Below are positions 52,411-61,939 of a stretch of DNA of 64,000 nt, piece by piece. Below the pieces are notes generated by a model. That model made no database searches and was not told the origin of the DNA. It saw only the letters and a list, made by a program, of their open reading frames with translations. This DNA is from Oligoflexales bacterium. GTDB lineage: Bacteria > Bdellovibrionota_B > Oligoflexia > Oligoflexales > RGVZ01. The DNA lies in assembly GCA_947494335.1 (NCBI GenBank), contig CANLUT010000001.1, positions 473,649 through 537,648 of the forward strand. The letters run 5' to 3'. A program made the translations under genes and the position numbers. Position 1 is the first letter of the stretch. Each line of letters begins with the position of its first letter.

Positions 52411-54432
52411 TTACTTGGGTAATACGATCTTGTAGATACCGGAAGCTATGAATAACTCCATGAGCTGACCATCGATTTTCCCACCACGAACATCCATGTT
52501 GATAATGTCGAGTGCTTTTTCTGCGCTAACGGCCTTTTTATAAGGACGGTCGGCCGCAGTTAGGGCGTCATAAATGTCAGCGATGGCCATCATGCGCGAC
52601 TGAATCGGGATTTGTGAGGCTAAAGCTTGATTGGGATAGCCCGTTCCGTCGAGCTTCTCGTGATGCTTTGCGGCGATCTCGGGGACATTCGACAGGCGGT
52701 GTCCCCAAGGAATTTTCCTCAGAAACTCGTAGGTGTGAACAACGTGACTCTGGATTTCTGCAAATTCCTCTGCGGTGAGGGATCCCCTCGACACGCTGAG
52801 AGCTTTTAGTTCTTCTGTGGAAAGATAGCTTTTCTTGCGTCCATGTAAATCTTCATATGTCATTTTTGCGATTTCATTTAGACGCTCAAAACCGCCTTGT
52901 TCAAGGACCGTTGGTTCGTTAGCTTTCATAATGAACGATAGATAATCGTCGAGTTCTGCGAGCTTTCGACTTCTCAGCTCTGCCAGGTTGTCGACAGAAA
53001 AATCCATGGGAAATGCAGCTGGATTATTCATGAAATTGATCTGAGCGCGCATAAAGCCGATTTCAATTGAGGCTCGAATCAGTTCAAATCGCTCCATGAG
53101 TGCTTCAAACTGCCACGGATAAAGCTTTTTCGCCTTCACTAAGACATTCTCACGAACCCCCAGTTTCCCAAAGTCGTGCAGCAATGACGCGTATTCGATT
53201 TCCTGAATCTGATCCTCGGAAAACTTGATGTTTTTGAAATGCGGATCGTCGCTGCGGTCAACAGCTTTGGCAAGGCCGGTCGTCAATTTGGCTACGCGGT
53301 GTGAATGACCGGAGGTCGTTGGATCACGCTGCTCAATCGCCGTGACTGATGCATTTACAAAGCCGTCAAACAGACGACGGATCTCGTTGTGCATTTCAGC
53401 ATTTTCAAGAGCTATACCGGCCTGTTGGGCAACGATTTCGGCGTACTCTTCATCGCGCTCTAGAAATGGGATGACGTGATCTTTGAAGTCTTGGGGCGCT
53501 CGAAGATCTGTTTTCCAGTCGCGTTTACGGTTAATCAACTGAATGACCCCAATCACACGGTGACTGATGTCAAACATCGGGAGGGTTAGCATAGAGTGTG
53601 ATTCGTAGCCGATACGTTGATCAAAGGATCTATTATGCTTCACACCAAAAGGGTTTCTGGTGGCATCGTCTGAAAGATCGTAGAGATCGGGGATATTAAT
53701 CGGCTTTCCATGGATGGCAGCGTTACCAACGATGGACTTGTTATCAATTGGTATTGTGAACTCGGCGAAGTCAGGTTTGATCGATGAGTTCTGTGTGAAG
53801 CGAAAACGCAGTTTGGCATCTTCAAGTCTTGAGCTGCCGCTGGCGTAATCTAGAGTGTAAATAGATCCAGCGTCTGCTCGACAAATCTGACGTGCTTTTA
53901 GCAAAATCAGGTTCAGCAACTTCGTGATGTCGCGCTCTCCGTTCAGCTCTCTGGAGATGCTCATAACGTGCTTGACGTTTTCTGTGGTTTCTTCAAGAAC
54001 GTCACGTTCGGCGTTGGCATTTGTCAAAGCGTTTTGAAATGACACAATACTTTTAATGCAGGCATGTAAACTGCTGACAGAGGTCGGTAGGCCAAGTGTG
54101 AGGGATCCAGCTTGCACGGCTTCTAGGGGTAGTTTCTGTAACTCCTCTTCAGTTCCTGCGCAGATAATCGCTGCCATTGGCAATTTGTAACGCTCAACTT
54201 GAGATTGCATCCGGTCAAACGACATGAAGGACTCAGGTCCAAGGATGACTTGAGTAAAGCCGTCTTTTTGAAGCGTGAGGCATTGTAAGTCTTTGCCATG
54301 GAGTGTTGGCTTCCACGCAGACAGAAACTCATCTTGCAGAATGGCGGCAAATAGGGATTCGATGGTTTTGAGCGAAATCGATTCAGCAATTTGTTCGTTT
54401 GAAATAACTGAGAGCTGGCGTGCACTTGTCAT
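52411..54432 (-). CDS. GAF/HD-GYP cyclic-di-GMP phosphodiesterase
   Basis: 673 aa from ATG 54432 (GGGG 6 nt upstream; an in-frame TTG at 54444 is less likely). An N-terminal receiver-like region without clear phospho-Asp (about 10-140) is followed by a GAF domain (about 160-345) and an HD-GYP domain. LLHDFGKLGV supplies the HD metal site, a long insertion follows, and HHEKLDGTGYP is the full GYP motif. Hydrolyses c-di-GMP. The same cell encodes an MshEN protein (13772) that may bind c-di-GMP. Confidence 0.92.
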   Translation of the reverse strand: MTSARQLSVISNEQIAESISLKTIESLFAAILQDEFLSAWKPTLHGKDLQCLTLQKDGFTQVILGPESFMSFDRMQSQVERYKLPMAAIICAGTEEELQKLPLEAVQAGSLTLGLPTSVSSLHACIKSIVSFQNALTNANAERDVLEETTENVKHVMSISRELNGERDITKLLNLILLKARQICRADAGSIYTLDYASGSSRLEDAKLRFRFTQNSSIKPDFAEFTIPIDNKSIVGNAAIHGKPINIPDLYDLSDDATRNPFGVKHNRSFDQRIGYESHSMLTLPMFDISHRVIGVIQLINRKRDWKTDLRAPQDFKDHVIPFLERDEEYAEIVAQQAGIALENAEMHNEIRRLFDGFVNASVTAIEQRDPTTSGHSHRVAKLTTGLAKAVDRSDDPHFKNIKFSEDQIQEIEYASLLHDFGKLGVRENVLVKAKKLYPWQFEALMERFELIRASIEIGFMRAQINFMNNPAAFPMDFSVDNLAELRSRKLAELDDYLSFIMKANEPTVLEQGGFERLNEIAKMTYEDLHGRKKSYLSTEELKALSVSRGSLTAEEFAEIQSHVVHTYEFLRKIPWGHRLSNVPEIAAKHHEKLDGTGYPNQALASQIPIQSRMMAIADIYDALTAADRPYKKAVSAEKALDIINMDVRGGKIDGQLMELFIASGIYKIVLPK

Positions 54433-54620
54433 GTGTTTCCCCAAGTCCGTTTGAATTTACTCACGGTTCTTTGATTGCACCAAAAGATCTGAAAATGGCT
54501 CTATATTTAGTTTACATGACGCTTGCCTTTGTCCGAAGCAGTAGGTAAATTTTTCATCGCTTTAATGATTGCTTTCGACGTGTATCGATATGGGACTTAT
54601 GCTCGCTGAAGGGGGTTCAA

Positions 54621-55352
54621 GTGGACTGTGGATTGATTGTTGATGTTGAAACAACAGGCTTAAACCCGACTCAAGACAAGGTGATAGAGCTTGGTCTGAT
54701 CGAATTTCGAGTAGGCACAAATGGTGTCCCCATAATCGGGAGCATGTACTCGGGCCTGGACGATCCCAAGATGGCATTGACCCCAGAGGTTAGTCGCTTG
54801 ACCGGTCTCACGGATGAGGTTCTTTCAGGTCAAACGATTGACTGGGTGCTCGTAAAAAAACTATGGGACCGTGCGAGTGTGGTTGTTGCACACAACGCCG
54901 AATTTGATCGTGGCTTTTTGGAAGCGAGACCCGAACTAAAAGGAAGTCTAAAACATTGGGCTTGCAGCGTGAGACACATTGACTGGCGTGGCAAGAATTT
55001 TGGAAGTTCAAAGCTCCAGTATTTGGCGGCAGATCATGGATTCGCAAATCCGTTTGCGCATCGAGCATTGTTTGATTGCGCGACAACATTTCGGCTCGTC
55101 TCGCCCCATTTGTCGGAATTGATCGAATCCAGCTATGAACCTGAATATGACATCATTGCTGTCGGCAGTCCGTTTGAGACAAAAGACATTTTGAGGCAAA
55201 ATGGCTACCGGTGGGATAGCGAGCAGCGTAGCTGGCGCAAACGAATCGGCGCGCGCAAGCTTGAAGCTGAGCGCGCATTTTTAGCGGCAGAGGTCTACAA
55301 AGGGACTCCGCGTCATGTGGAAGAAGAGTTCTACTTCAACCCTAAACGTTGA
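54621..55352 (+). CDS. DEDDh 3'-5' exonuclease (DnaQ/RNase T-like)
   Basis: 243 aa, GTG start at 54621 with GGGGG upstream. Exo I D8-x-E10 (VDVETTG), Exo II VAHNAEFDRGF, Exo III AHRALFDC complete the DEDDh site. The last 60 residues form an extension (NGYRWDSEQRSWRKRI) that looks like a small added domain. Probably a stand-alone nuclease in repair or RNA trimming rather than the Pol III proofreader. Convergent with the next gene, 2 bp apart. Confidence 0.85.
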   Translation: MDCGLIVDVETTGLNPTQDKVIELGLIEFRVGTNGVPIIGSMYSGLDDPKMALTPEVSRLTGLTDEVLSGQTIDWVLVKKLWDRASVVVAHNAEFDRGFLEARPELKGSLKHWACSVRHIDWRGKNFGSSKLQYLAADHGFANPFAHRALFDCATTFRLVSPHLSELIESSYEPEYDIIAVGSPFETKDILRQNGYRWDSEQRSWRKRIGARKLEAERAFLAAEVYKGTPRHVEEEFYFNPKR

Positions 55353-55354
55353 CT

Positions 55355-56122
55355 TTAGTTCAACGTGACTGATTGTGACTTAAGGACAAATGCCCCTGAT
55401 TTTGTTCCACGGACAGTCATGATAAGAGTCTGGGTTCCTTTAGTCGCATCAGACCAAGACGTGATCTTGGCGCGGCGATTTTTGACTTTGCCATCAGACA
55501 CAAACCAAGAGACGCGGTAGGATTCGCTGCCCTCAGATGAGATGGTTCCCTCCAAGTCAATAGTACCCGACGCTGCGGCGTCAACCGGTTTACTAATGGC
55601 GATTTCAGGTGACTTCCATGCCAGTTGGGGAGCAGTTGAAGGATACACCACTGTATCGCCGACAACGGCTTCATACTCAGATCCAGCCGAAAATCTTACT
55701 TTGTAGCGTAGTCGAGCATATCCCTGCTTAGCAATGCTCGCAGCTACTAGTGGATTATCTGTTGGGACGGACAGTGTCGTGCGATAAGCGTATAAACTAA
55801 GAGGTCCGACAGCGGTTTCAGTGGGTTGTGCATCAATTGGCGTTACAGGTTGCGCCACTCCGTAACGGCTGACGGTGTCTAGCTCGACGGACGGCGCGAT
55901 ATTCAAACCCTGCGGGCCAGCTAGGTGAAACGTCAAATTGACGATATCTCCAGGTTTTGCATTAATCGGGGTCTGTTCTACTCCCAAAGTCCGAAGTTTT
56001 TTCAGGACCTCAGCCCGATCAGCATTATCGTCTCCGCAGGATGAGTACTGACTCAATGCGATAGTGATCAAAATTAACTGCTTTACCCAAGTGCGACCTT
56101 TCAAAACTGAATGCAGTGTCAT
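55355..56122 (-). CDS. Predicted Ig-like lipoprotein
   Basis: 255 aa. Lipobox YSSC, mature Cys-Gly-Asp-Asp. Two beta-sandwich regions are suggested by strand patterns, with a final WFVSDGKVKNRRAKITSW and TLIMTVRGTKSG. No catalytic residues. Surface or periplasmic role unknown. GGGG precedes ATG 56122. Confidence 0.62.
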   Translation of the reverse strand: MTLHSVLKGRTWVKQLILITIALSQYSSCGDDNADRAEVLKKLRTLGVEQTPINAKPGDIVNLTFHLAGPQGLNIAPSVELDTVSRYGVAQPVTPIDAQPTETAVGPLSLYAYRTTLSVPTDNPLVAASIAKQGYARLRYKVRFSAGSEYEAVVGDTVVYPSTAPQLAWKSPEIAISKPVDAAASGTIDLEGTISSEGSESYRVSWFVSDGKVKNRRAKITSWSDATKGTQTLIMTVRGTKSGAFVLKSQSVTLN

Positions 56123-56309
56123 CTAAAGTCCCCAATCAGAAGCAAAGGTTATGGCTGCTTTAATTGTTTTCCATCAAGGCATTGATGTCAAACTTGTACA
56201 ACGATAGTTGAAAGATACTATGCGAAAAAATACTTACATTTTGTTGCTCGGAATTTGATTTTCTTGTAAGAATCTTAGCATAAATCAAAAGTGTTCCGAG
56301 GGGGGCTCG

Positions 56310-56927
56310 TTGATTCAAGGCAACATCTATTTTGTCGAACAAGACGGCACGATTTCGGATGATGTCTGCGCGCTTTTAAGCGCCAATGGTTACAATGTTG
56401 TATTGTTTCGTAGCGGAGAGGAATTTCTCGACCGCTGGGATCGTTCTCTTGAAGGTTGTCTTCTCCTCGACATCCGCTTGCCCGGCCTTTCCGGGATTGA
56501 GCTTCTAGGTCGCATCTCTGATTCTGCCCGTGTTCTGCCGGTTATCATGTTTACCTCGGTTATGGATATGCAGCTCGCAGTTCAGGCAACCAAAAATGGG
56601 GTCTACGATTACTGTCCTAAAAATTTCGCTCCCGAAGTTCTGCTCGCTAAAATCAGCGAGGCCATGCGCGTTAACAGAGAGCGTCTTAGTAAGATGTCAA
56701 ATCACGTGAAAACAATTCAAGCCATCGCATCGCTGACGGATCGTGAGCGTGAAATTTTGCATTTTCTTTGTGAGGGTAAATCCTCGAAGAAAATTGGTCA
56801 GGAACTAGGTATATCCAGTTATACCGTAGACAATCATCGAGCCAGGATTATGAGTAAGATGGGTGTCAACTCTGTGACCAAGATTGTGCAAATGACATTG
56901 AGTGCACGGAACAATCAGGGAACTTAA
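56310..56927 (+). CDS. FixJ/NarL-type response regulator
   Basis: 205 aa, TTG start at 56310 with GAGGGGGG upstream. Receiver with phospho-acceptor D54 (LLLDIRLPG) and Lys 104 (PKNF); the acidic pocket reads VEQD rather than the usual DD, so Mg2+ binding may be altered. C-terminal LuxR-type HTH (LTDREREILHFLCEGKS; SSYTVDNHRARIMSKM). No histidine kinase is adjacent (orphan). Convergent with proline dehydrogenase, 6 bp apart. Confidence 0.9.
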   Translation: MIQGNIYFVEQDGTISDDVCALLSANGYNVVLFRSGEEFLDRWDRSLEGCLLLDIRLPGLSGIELLGRISDSARVLPVIMFTSVMDMQLAVQATKNGVYDYCPKNFAPEVLLAKISEAMRVNRERLSKMSNHVKTIQAIASLTDREREILHFLCEGKSSKKIGQELGISSYTVDNHRARIMSKMGVNSVTKIVQMTLSARNNQGT

Positions 56928-56933
56928 GTGTCT

Positions 56934-58130
56934 CTAGCTTCGACCGCATTGTGAGCGTCGACGTAGCTCTCGTTCTATAAGCTGCAGTTCGCGGCCGGAC
57001 TGTCCAGCAATACTCGTGTTTTCTTCTGCACGCCGGAACAGATAAGGCAGCACAGCTGCGATAGGTCCGTATGGTAAGTACTTTGCAGCGTGATAGCCAG
57101 CACTCGCCAAATTAAAAGATAGATCATCACTCATGCCTAGTAGCTGTGCGAACCAAACTCGGGCATGGTCAGGACTCATGTTTCCTTTTTCCATTAACGC
57201 AATGGTTCTTTGGCAGGAGTTCGCATTGTGGGTGCCAGCACATAGGAAGGCTGGAGAGTTGTTTCCAAGGATCACGGCCAATGCATCATCGTAGGCTTTG
57301 TCGGTGGCTGCTTTATCGGGGTGGATTGGGCTTTCATAACCTCGCGCGGCGGCGCGTGCCCGCTCCTTCTCCATGTAAGCCCCGCGAACAAGTTTGATGG
57401 CTGGAATAAATCCCTCTGCAGCACCGAGCGCTAGTAATTTTTGTACATTGCTTAGTCCCTGCTTGCAGTACATTTGGATGGTTGTAAACACGACGCCGGA
57501 CGCCCGGTTGTGTTTACGCATCATAGCAAAAGCTAAGTGATCGATTGCCGGCTGAATCCACGTTTCCTCAGCATCAATCATGACTTGTTTTCCAGCGCGA
57601 ATGGCCTCGTCACAAATCTTGCTGACTCTCGCTTCGACTCGCTGCCATTCGTTGGCTAAATCTCCCGTCATGCTGTTGACGCCGATCTCTGAAACTTTCT
57701 CCAGTAGCTCAAAACGTGCGAGTGCCGTGAGTTTGAAAACACAAAATGGAATCCTTGGCTGGCCTTTTGCCGCGCGAACCGTGTTCAGGACCTCACGCAT
57801 GGCGGCGTCGAATCCGGCCTCAGTTTTTTCGCCCTCAACACCGTAATCAAGAATACTGTAGACGCCGCCCTTGGAAAGCTGCTCAACGGTCTCCTGACAT
57901 TCATCAAGTGTTTCACCGCCACAGAACTGTTTGAAAACCGTTGCACGGACCAATGATTTGACAGGCAGGCGCAGTTTCAAGGCTGCCGAAAGAATCGGCG
58001 GCCCTGCGACGACCAACGGTTTGAAATTGATCGTACGAAAAAGCGACCACGCGCGGTAAAGATCGCGATCGCTTAAGTGCTTGAACGCAATCTCAGTATT
58101 CTGAAAGTCTGGTTTAGGATTTGCCATCAT
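56934..58130 (-). CDS. Proline dehydrogenase
   Basis: About 398 aa (a TTG at 58175 would give 413; neither start has a good RBS). FAD-dependent oxidation of proline to P5C on a TIM barrel: KLVRGAYMEKER, AGTHNANS, and the C-terminal YLPYGPIAAVLPYLFRRAEENTS flavin/substrate motifs are intact. Monofunctional, with no P5C dehydrogenase nearby. It shares a short divergent upstream region with the ABC ATPase. Confidence 0.92.
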   Translation of the reverse strand: MMANPKPDFQNTEIAFKHLSDRDLYRAWSLFRTINFKPLVVAGPPILSAALKLRLPVKSLVRATVFKQFCGGETLDECQETVEQLSKGGVYSILDYGVEGEKTEAGFDAAMREVLNTVRAAKGQPRIPFCVFKLTALARFELLEKVSEIGVNSMTGDLANEWQRVEARVSKICDEAIRAGKQVMIDAEETWIQPAIDHLAFAMMRKHNRASGVVFTTIQMYCKQGLSNVQKLLALGAAEGFIPAIKLVRGAYMEKERARAAARGYESPIHPDKAATDKAYDDALAVILGNNSPAFLCAGTHNANSCQRTIALMEKGNMSPDHARVWFAQLLGMSDDLSFNLASAGYHAAKYLPYGPIAAVLPYLFRRAEENTSIAGQSGRELQLIERELRRRSQCGRS

Positions 58131-58267
58131 ACCCGTCGATGTTGTTGCGCCGTTCGGATGATGGAATGATGACAAATTCCTGCATTTTTAACCAGCTGAG
58201 AAATTGCGAGCCTTCCTGTTCTGCCTTACAATGTTGCAATGATCCATTAACATCCCGGAGGCTGCAG

Positions 58268-59086
58268 GTGATTTCCCTGAAAGGTGTCAAAAAATCCTTT
58301 GGAAGCGACGTGCTGCTCGAAGATATCTCGTTTACGGTGGAGCCGGGCGAACGCATCAGCCTGCTTGGGCCGGGTGGGTGTGGAAAGACCACAATTCTTA
58401 AAATTATTCTGGGCCTTTTGAACCCGGACAGCGGAACTGTAGAACTAATGGGCAAGGACATGCTTGCCATGTCTTCCGACACTGAGCGTCGTCAAGTCTT
58501 GCGGAAAGTGGGCATGGCCTTTCAGCAGGGGGCCTTGTTTGATTTTATGACCGTCCGGGAAAACCTCTTTTTTGCCATGGAGCATATGACTGATTTTTCA
58601 GCTGAAGAGATGGACCGTCGAGTCAAAGAGCTCCTCCAGGCTGTCAAAATTGGACGCACCGAGCAGCAGTATCCCTTTGAGTTGTCTGGAGGAATGCAGC
58701 GCCGGGTCGGTATTGTTCGCGCCTTAGCAACAGACCCGGTGGTGGCTTTTTTTGATGAGCCCACAGCCGGCTTAGACCCAGTGACCTCGACCATCATCTT
58801 GAACATGATTCGGGATCTTGCTGGTAAGACGGCGGAACAGGCCTTGGTGGTGGCGACCTCTAATGTTGAAATAGCGATCAGATTTGCCGATCGCGTTGTG
58901 ATTGTCCACGAGGGGCGGGTGGTGGCCGATGGTGCTTGGCGAGACCTGATCGTTAATGGCCCTGAATGGGTCCGGCATTTCTTAAGTGTCAGACTTATTG
59001 GCCTTGATGAGGAGTATGCCCGGGAGTTAGATTTGCCGGGTCAATTTATTGACCGCTATTGGCACCAGGGTGGCTCTCACCCTTGA
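58268..59086 (+). CDS. MlaF-like ABC transporter ATPase
   Basis: 272 aa from GTG 58268, with CCGGAGG upstream; the longer frame from 58121 overlaps the proline dehydrogenase promoter. Walker A GPGGCGKTT, signature LSGGMQRRVGIVRAL, Walker B VVAFFDEPTAGLDP and a long C-terminal extension (ending GQFIDRYWHQ) resemble MlaF/Ttg2A of phospholipid transport. No MlaE permease, MlaD or MlaB is adjacent. The LpxL-like gene downstream supports an envelope-lipid setting. Confidence 0.85.
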   Translation: MISLKGVKKSFGSDVLLEDISFTVEPGERISLLGPGGCGKTTILKIILGLLNPDSGTVELMGKDMLAMSSDTERRQVLRKVGMAFQQGALFDFMTVRENLFFAMEHMTDFSAEEMDRRVKELLQAVKIGRTEQQYPFELSGGMQRRVGIVRALATDPVVAFFDEPTAGLDPVTSTIILNMIRDLAGKTAEQALVVATSNVEIAIRFADRVVIVHEGRVVADGAWRDLIVNGPEWVRHFLSVRLIGLDEEYARELDLPGQFIDRYWHQGGSHP

Positions 59087-59119
59087 GGTGCCGCGATCCA
59101 TTCTTGAGGTGACCGAGAG

Positions 59120-59968
59120 TTGTATTTTTTGATGTCGGCCTTTGCGCGTTTGATTGGCGCGCTCCCTGAGTCCCTGCTGTCTGGGTTTGCCACTTGTTTA
59201 GGTGTGTTTCTTTTCGACGTTGTTCGTCTGCGACGCGCTTTGGTTGTTAGAAATATTAAAATCGCATTTCCCGACCTTTCGCATCGGCAGGCCGTGGGTA
59301 TTGGTCGTAGGGCTATGATTCACCTTGTAACAACGGTCATTGAGCTTTTTTGGGTTTACACCAATGACATGGAGCCTAGGGTCACGGTCGATCATCCTGA
59401 AATTTTGCGGGATGGTTTAGCCAAAGGTAAGGGCGTCTACATCATCTGTGTTCACTGTGGAAACTTCGAGGCTTTAGCCATGAAGTTCTCCCGGGCGTTT
59501 GCCAAAGTGACCACCCCGGTTAAAAAGATTGGATCCATGCCAGGGGTCAACCGCTTCATCTTTGAAAATCGGGCCAAGCAAGGCATGGATGCATTTGTTC
59601 GTACGAAAAAAGGCGAGGGGTTTTTGGCCATGCGCCGTGCTTTGGAAGAAAAGCGGATTGCAGGCTTTATGGTTGACCAGGCCCGTCCGGGCGAACCGCG
59701 GATTCCGCTCTTTGGCAAACCCGCCAAAACCAACACAAGTCTCGGTGCGATCTGGGAAAAGTGCCCCGCACCAGTGATTCCAGCCTACAGCGAGCGTGTC
59801 GGCTTTGGGCGCCATATCATACGGGTTCTTCCTGAGATTGAATTTACGTCGACCGGTGACTTGCAGGCCGATATTTTGAGTCGAGCTGCCCAATGCAATA
59901 CAATAGTGGAGGAGATTATTCGGCGTTGTCCCGACCAGTATTGGTGGGTGCACGATCGCTGGAAGTAG
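59120..59968 (+). CDS. LpxL/HtrB-type lysophospholipid/lipid A acyltransferase
   Basis: 282 aa. TTG 59120 (AGGTGA upstream) or in-frame ATG 59132. A membrane-associated N terminus is followed by the acyltransferase motif HCGNFEA (H-x4-E, as in LpxL enzymes), then PVKKIGSMPGVNRF and MVDQARPG. It would add secondary acyl chains to lipid A at the inner membrane. Only one such gene is in the window. Confidence 0.88.
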   Translation: MYFLMSAFARLIGALPESLLSGFATCLGVFLFDVVRLRRALVVRNIKIAFPDLSHRQAVGIGRRAMIHLVTTVIELFWVYTNDMEPRVTVDHPEILRDGLAKGKGVYIICVHCGNFEALAMKFSRAFAKVTTPVKKIGSMPGVNRFIFENRAKQGMDAFVRTKKGEGFLAMRRALEEKRIAGFMVDQARPGEPRIPLFGKPAKTNTSLGAIWEKCPAPVIPAYSERVGFGRHIIRVLPEIEFTSTGDLQADILSRAAQCNTIVEEIIRRCPDQYWWVHDRWK

Positions 59969-59986
59969 CATTCACTGAAGGCACCC

Positions 59987-60919
59987 TTGAGTAAGCGCAA
60001 AGTTAGTCCGTATCAATTGGTTGTAACTGACATCGACAATACGGTGTTTGACTGGGTCAATTATTATGTGGCCTCGTTTAATGCTTTGCTCGACACTGTC
60101 GCCGGCGTTATTGGCTCAACGCGCGAGGTCCTTGCAGCAGAGGCCAAGGATGTCTTCACGACTCACGGCAGTATCGAATATCCGTTTCTAATTCAGGAGC
60201 TAAAGTCTGTTAACGAATTCTATGGCAGCAACATCGATGCCATGCTTAACGAGGCTGTATTCAAAGGTCGTGAAGCCTTTATGAAGGAGGCGTCGCGAGT
60301 TCTCAAGCCCTATCAGGATGTTCATAGGACTCTCAGTGAGATCAAGCGTCACTACCCAGATTTGCCGATTATTGCATTGACGGATGCGCCGCGCTATGTC
60401 GCCATGTGGAAGCTAAACAAGCTCGGTCTTCTAGAATTCTTTCATGCAGTTTATGGATTGCCAGACCCTCGAGTACCAACCTGCGAGGTCAATCGCCGTG
60501 TTAAGGTGGATCCCGAAATTCTGCTCAAGCACCTTCAGCAAAGTAATTTTGGATTCAAGGGTAGAATTCGAATTTTACCCGACGATTACGAGAAGCCAGG
60601 AGTCCGTGGTCTTAAAACCGTACTCATGGATTACGAATTGGACGAACCAGTCGAGCATCGCAAAAGTGTTTTATGGATTGGCGACAATCTTCGCAAAGAT
60701 ATTGGTCTAGGCAATCGTCTGGGTGTTCGCAGTGCATGGGCTGAGTACGGCACGAGGCTTGATCAGGGAATTTTGGCCAGTTTGGCGTTATTCAGTCCGA
60801 CGCAGAACGTCCACAAGAATGTTTACATCAAAGCTGATGATCCTGCGGCCCCAAAGCCGAGTGTGGTGTTTGCAGCATTTGCCGATGTCTTGAAGGAGCT
60901 TGGTATCGAGGGAAAATAG
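59987..60919 (+). CDS. HAD-superfamily hydrolase
   Basis: 310 aa, TTG start at 59987 (GAAGG upstream). Motif I VVTDIDNTVFDW gives the nucleophile/acid Asp pair; LTDAPRY is motif II; WIGDNLRKDIGLGNRLGV is motif IV. A cap domain of about 100 residues lies between motifs I and II. It is probably a phosphatase; the substrate is unknown. A terminator follows. Confidence 0.85.
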   Translation: MSKRKVSPYQLVVTDIDNTVFDWVNYYVASFNALLDTVAGVIGSTREVLAAEAKDVFTTHGSIEYPFLIQELKSVNEFYGSNIDAMLNEAVFKGREAFMKEASRVLKPYQDVHRTLSEIKRHYPDLPIIALTDAPRYVAMWKLNKLGLLEFFHAVYGLPDPRVPTCEVNRRVKVDPEILLKHLQQSNFGFKGRIRILPDDYEKPGVRGLKTVLMDYELDEPVEHRKSVLWIGDNLRKDIGLGNRLGVRSAWAEYGTRLDQGILASLALFSPTQNVHKNVYIKADDPAAPKPSVVFAAFADVLKELGIEGK

Positions 60920-60924
60920 ATTTC

Positions 60925-60954
60925 CAGCGGCGTGTTTGCCGCTGAAATTTTTTT
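60925..60954 (+). terminator. Intrinsic terminator after HAD gene
   Basis: CAGCGGC / GCCGCTG (60925-60931 / 60938-60944) with a GTGTTT-like loop and a downstream T-rich tail (AAATTTTTTT). It ends about 30 nt before the zinc-ribbon start. Confidence 0.88.
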
Positions 60955-60983
60955 CAGTCAACTATCTTAATGTGAGTGTTTCC

Positions 60984-61922
60984 ATGAAGTGTCCTGCATG
61001 CAGCCAAGCCATGACCCCAGAACGTTATGAAGCTACATCTATCCACGAGTGCCAGGCCTGTCGATCCGTCTGGATCTCTACCGATGCTCTGTCATCAGCG
61101 ATAGGTTCAACTGAAAAATTTTTTTCCGCGGATGAAATCAAAAATATTCTATCAACGTTGCGACAAACCCCTCAAGCCGTCCGTAATTTGAAGTGTCCGA
61201 CTTGTTCTGATGTGATGGTGTGTCATCATTATGCTGCAGACCTAGAGATTCACATTGACCGTTGTCCTAAAGATCACGGAGTGTTTTTGGATAACTCTGA
61301 GCTGGAGGCGATTCAGCTAAAGTTTGAGGATCGATCAGCGCAGAGTTCCGCAAAAAAGACTTCGATCCAATCGACATCTCAGGCGCAAAAGCGCTGTCCA
61401 CGCGATGGCGAGCAGTTAAAACCTGAGACCTATGAACAGCAATCTGTGGATTTATGTCCAAAATGCGGCGGTTTTTGGTGTGATGATGGAGAACTCGGGC
61501 AGATTGTCAAAAGTCGGGATATCAAACATGGTGATGTCTTGTTTCCTGAATTCAAAGGCAATGAAGCAGATGCCAACGCCAAAGGTGCCGATATTTACTC
61601 TCACGTCACGCCTTGTGTGGTGTGTGGCGCAGCCATGGTCCACCTGAACTACTGTGCCAATTCAGGAATTATGATTGATAGCTGTCGTCAAGGTCATGGA
61701 ACATGGCTTGATCGCAGTGAGCTCGAACGCGTTCAGGTTTTTGCAGAGCGCTGGCAGAAAAACGCGCAAGATGCCTATGCACGTCATGCGCAAAAATTTG
61801 CGGCCATTGCTCAGCAGTCTTCGGCTTACTACGAAGCCATGGTTAGGCGTCACAAAGCCGAGGCTAGAAGTCTTTCGGTCGTTGGGCGGATTCTCAATTC
61901 TATTTTCGGTCAGTCACGCTAG
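60984..61922 (+). CDS. Four-zinc-ribbon (zf-TFIIB) protein
   Basis: 312 aa from ATG 60984; the longer frame from 60900 reads across the terminator. Four TFIIB-type ribbons: C3/C6-C23/C26, C71/C74-C94/H98, C138(one Cys lost to D141)-C158/C161, C211/C214-C234/H238. Each is followed by a WLD/FLDNSELE-like helix. The last 60 residues are helical and basic. Probably a nucleic-acid or protein scaffold; no enzyme domain. Confidence 0.82.
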   Translation: MKCPACSQAMTPERYEATSIHECQACRSVWISTDALSSAIGSTEKFFSADEIKNILSTLRQTPQAVRNLKCPTCSDVMVCHHYAADLEIHIDRCPKDHGVFLDNSELEAIQLKFEDRSAQSSAKKTSIQSTSQAQKRCPRDGEQLKPETYEQQSVDLCPKCGGFWCDDGELGQIVKSRDIKHGDVLFPEFKGNEADANAKGADIYSHVTPCVVCGAAMVHLNYCANSGIMIDSCRQGHGTWLDRSELERVQVFAERWQKNAQDAYARHAQKFAAIAQQSSAYYEAMVRRHKAEARSLSVVGRILNSIFGQSR

Positions 61923-61939
61923 TGTAGGGAGCGCAAGGT

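Noticed and set aside
58121..58267. Longer N terminus for the MlaF-like ATPase
   Set aside because: Overlaps the start of proline dehydrogenase and lacks family similarity; GTG 58268 has a strong RBS and starts the ABC fold.
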